Positions 63,038 through 64,000 of a stretch of DNA of 64,000 nt are shown here, piece after piece (the first letter of the stretch is position 1; every line of letters begins with the position of its first letter). Below the pieces are notes generated by a model. It saw nothing but the letters and a program-made list of their open reading frames with translations. It had not been told where the DNA came from and did not search any database. The DNA is from an uncultured Eubacteriales bacterium. GTDB lineage: Bacteria > Bacillota > Clostridia > Christensenellales > Aristaeellaceae. The DNA is taken from positions 1-64,000 of the forward strand of contig CADCHI010000017.1 in the NCBI GenBank assembly GCA_902801165.1. Reading direction: 5' to 3'. The translations under genes were made by a program, and so were the position numbers.

Positions 63038-63676
63038 TCACCCTTCGGCGATCGCGGCCATCTCAGTTTCAAGGTTTTTGTAGAATTGCACCACCTGCAG
63101 CCCGTCCAGCAGGGCGTGGTGGGCCAGCAGCGTCACCGGCATCATCAGCCGGCCCCGCCAGTCCGGCTCGAAGCGCCCCCAGGAGATGCGGGGGTTGCTC
63201 TCGTCCCCTCCGGCGGTGGGCTGGATCAGCTGGGAATAGCGCAGCCAGGGCAGCGACGTGACGAAGTACAGGCCCTCCACGTCATCGTCTTCCTCGATGG
63301 AGCCCTGCTCCCGGCAGGCCGCCCGGGCCGCCTCGGCGTAGGGCAGCCATTCGTCCCAGGCACGGTCGTGGTACAGCGTGCAGTAGCAATAGGTCCCGTC
63401 GTCCAGCGGCTCCACATGGCTGGTGCCGCAGGCGTCGTACTCCACGATGCCGCCGTCCCGGATGCGCCGGCGCAGCTCGGGCACGCCGTCGGCGGCCAGC
63501 GCCGCGGCGTGCATGAACGCCAGGTAGAAGGAACAGCCCCGGTCTTTGCAGAAGCCCTGCAGCGCCGTCACATCCACGTCCACGGTCACGCCCAGCATCG
63601 GGTTTTGCAGCGAGCGGAAGTAGTCGAAGTGGGCCCTTCGGGGATAGGTGCTCATGTCGATGGTCCTGTAATTCAT
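63038..63676 (-). CDS. CatA-like acetyltransferase
   Basis: A 212-residue protein of the chloramphenicol acetyltransferase fold (trimeric, CoA-dependent). The active-site motif HHxxxDG appears as AHHALLDGLQ with catalytic His187 and structural Asp191. The N-terminus FDYFRSLQNPMLGVTVDVDV and the middle RFEPDWRGRLMMPVTL match the family. Similar chromosomal genes in Clostridia are often annotated as CatA-like, but actual chloramphenicol resistance is not shown. No clear promoter is visible; a gap of 168 bp separates it from the upstream gene. Confidence 0.85.
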   Translation of the reverse strand: MNYRTIDMSTYPRRAHFDYFRSLQNPMLGVTVDVDVTALQGFCKDRGCSFYLAFMHAAALAADGVPELRRRIRDGGIVEYDACGTSHVEPLDDGTYCYCTLYHDRAWDEWLPYAEAARAACREQGSIEEDDDVEGLYFVTSLPWLRYSQLIQPTAGGDESNPRISWGRFEPDWRGRLMMPVTLLAHHALLDGLQVVQFYKNLETEMAAIAEG

Positions 63677-63761
63677 GGCTTAGCCCTCGATTTCTACTAA
63701 AGAGTCGACTTCAGAGACTGCCCGCGGCCAAAACAACCGTAGACAATCCTCCCCTGTCGCC

Positions 63762-63812
63762 GAAAACGAAACACCGGCATCCGGCCCTTGAATCAATGGG
63801 GTCGGATGCCGG
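63762..63812 (-). terminator. Terminator downstream of the phosphofructokinase-like gene
   Basis: CCGGCATCCG and CGGATGCCGG form a 10-bp stem with a loop of about 19 nt on the minus strand, followed by TGTTTCGTTTTC. Confidence 0.75.
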
Positions 63813-63844
63813 GCATTGCCATGCGGCAGCTATTGGGGCAGGGC

Positions 63845-64000
63845 TCAGCCCTGGGGCTCGGCCTTGACCTTGGCCAGGCGCACGAAGCGGGGCAGGCTGT
63901 TCTCCTTGGGCAGCTGGGTCTCGCCCTGGATCAGCGGCAGCGCGTAGTCGATGAAGCCCTGGTTCAGGCCGTCGCCGGTCTCGTTGATCCACTCCTGGGG
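63845..64000 (-). CDS. 6-phosphofructokinase-like C-terminus, N-terminal part outside
   Basis: The last 51 residues of a gene entering from the right edge. The sequence FIDYALPLIQGET and LPRFVRLAKVKA fits the C-terminal end of the long PFK/PPi-dependent phosphofructokinase group, which ends in a similar way. The stop is TGA at 63847. No catalytic residues lie within the window, so the assignment is tentative. Confidence 0.6.
   Translation of the reverse strand, partial: PQEWINETGDGLNQGFIDYALPLIQGETQLPKENSLPRFVRLAKVKAEPQG

Overview
The window looks like a high-GC, spore-forming Firmicute of class Clostridia, probably an uncultured gut species. Support comes from the sporulation pair YabP-YabQ in front of a DivIC-like gene, a SpoIID-type protein, an IspH fused to ribosomal S1 domains in a cmk-plsC-ispH-rpsA cluster, and sigma-A type promoters of the TTGACA-17-TATAAT form. 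No RNA gene, CRISPR array or intact insertion sequence was seen. The taxonomy is inference.

Layout. 1-18270 (minus) is one gene for a surface protein of at least 6090 residues, cut by the left edge. It has a signal peptide, a PTEAPAEE stalk, a CHAP-like domain lacking both catalytic residues, a long run of Cna-B-like domains and at least twelve Spy0128-type pilin domains. A histidine kinase/response regulator pair lies upstream (18792-20596). 20767-23102 holds a membrane protein, KDPG aldolase and a secreted EF-hand-like protein. 23372-31472 (minus) is a gene train: SpoIID-like protein, secreted caspase-like protein with Ig domains, HD protein, yabP, yabQ, divIC, proC, rmuC. 31789-37332 (plus) is a cell-wall operon: FHA, FtsW/RodA, penicillin-binding protein, DUF5655, ABC pair. 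Then uvrC, a transferred DUF559 gene, pepV, cmk, plsC and ispH-rpsA, which is frameshifted by an 11-bp tandem duplication.

45017-53734 (plus) has a hydrolase, a MarR regulator with a His/Gly/Pro-rich arm and its own operator-promoter, and a cluster of four secreted proteins arranged A1-B1-A2-B2. A1 and A2 are paralogues. B1 is a clostripain-like C11 protease with a long C-terminal domain. B2 is that C-terminal domain alone. This is the best candidate for an undescribed system. 53802-62859 (minus) has a MacB-type ABC exporter with DUF4418, azlCD, a membrane protein and a simple-sugar ABC operon with a non-lipoprotein binding protein. The right end has a CatA-like acetyltransferase and the C-terminus of a phosphofructokinase-like enzyme.

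Several small repeat families sit between genes: GGGACTGTCTCAAAA inverted repeats (33.9, 52.0 and 56.3 kb), a CGTAGGG two-hairpin module (33.8 and 52.1 kb), a 117-bp element with a covarying stem (37.4 and 51.9 kb), and a 17-bp perfect hairpin beside the DUF559 gene.
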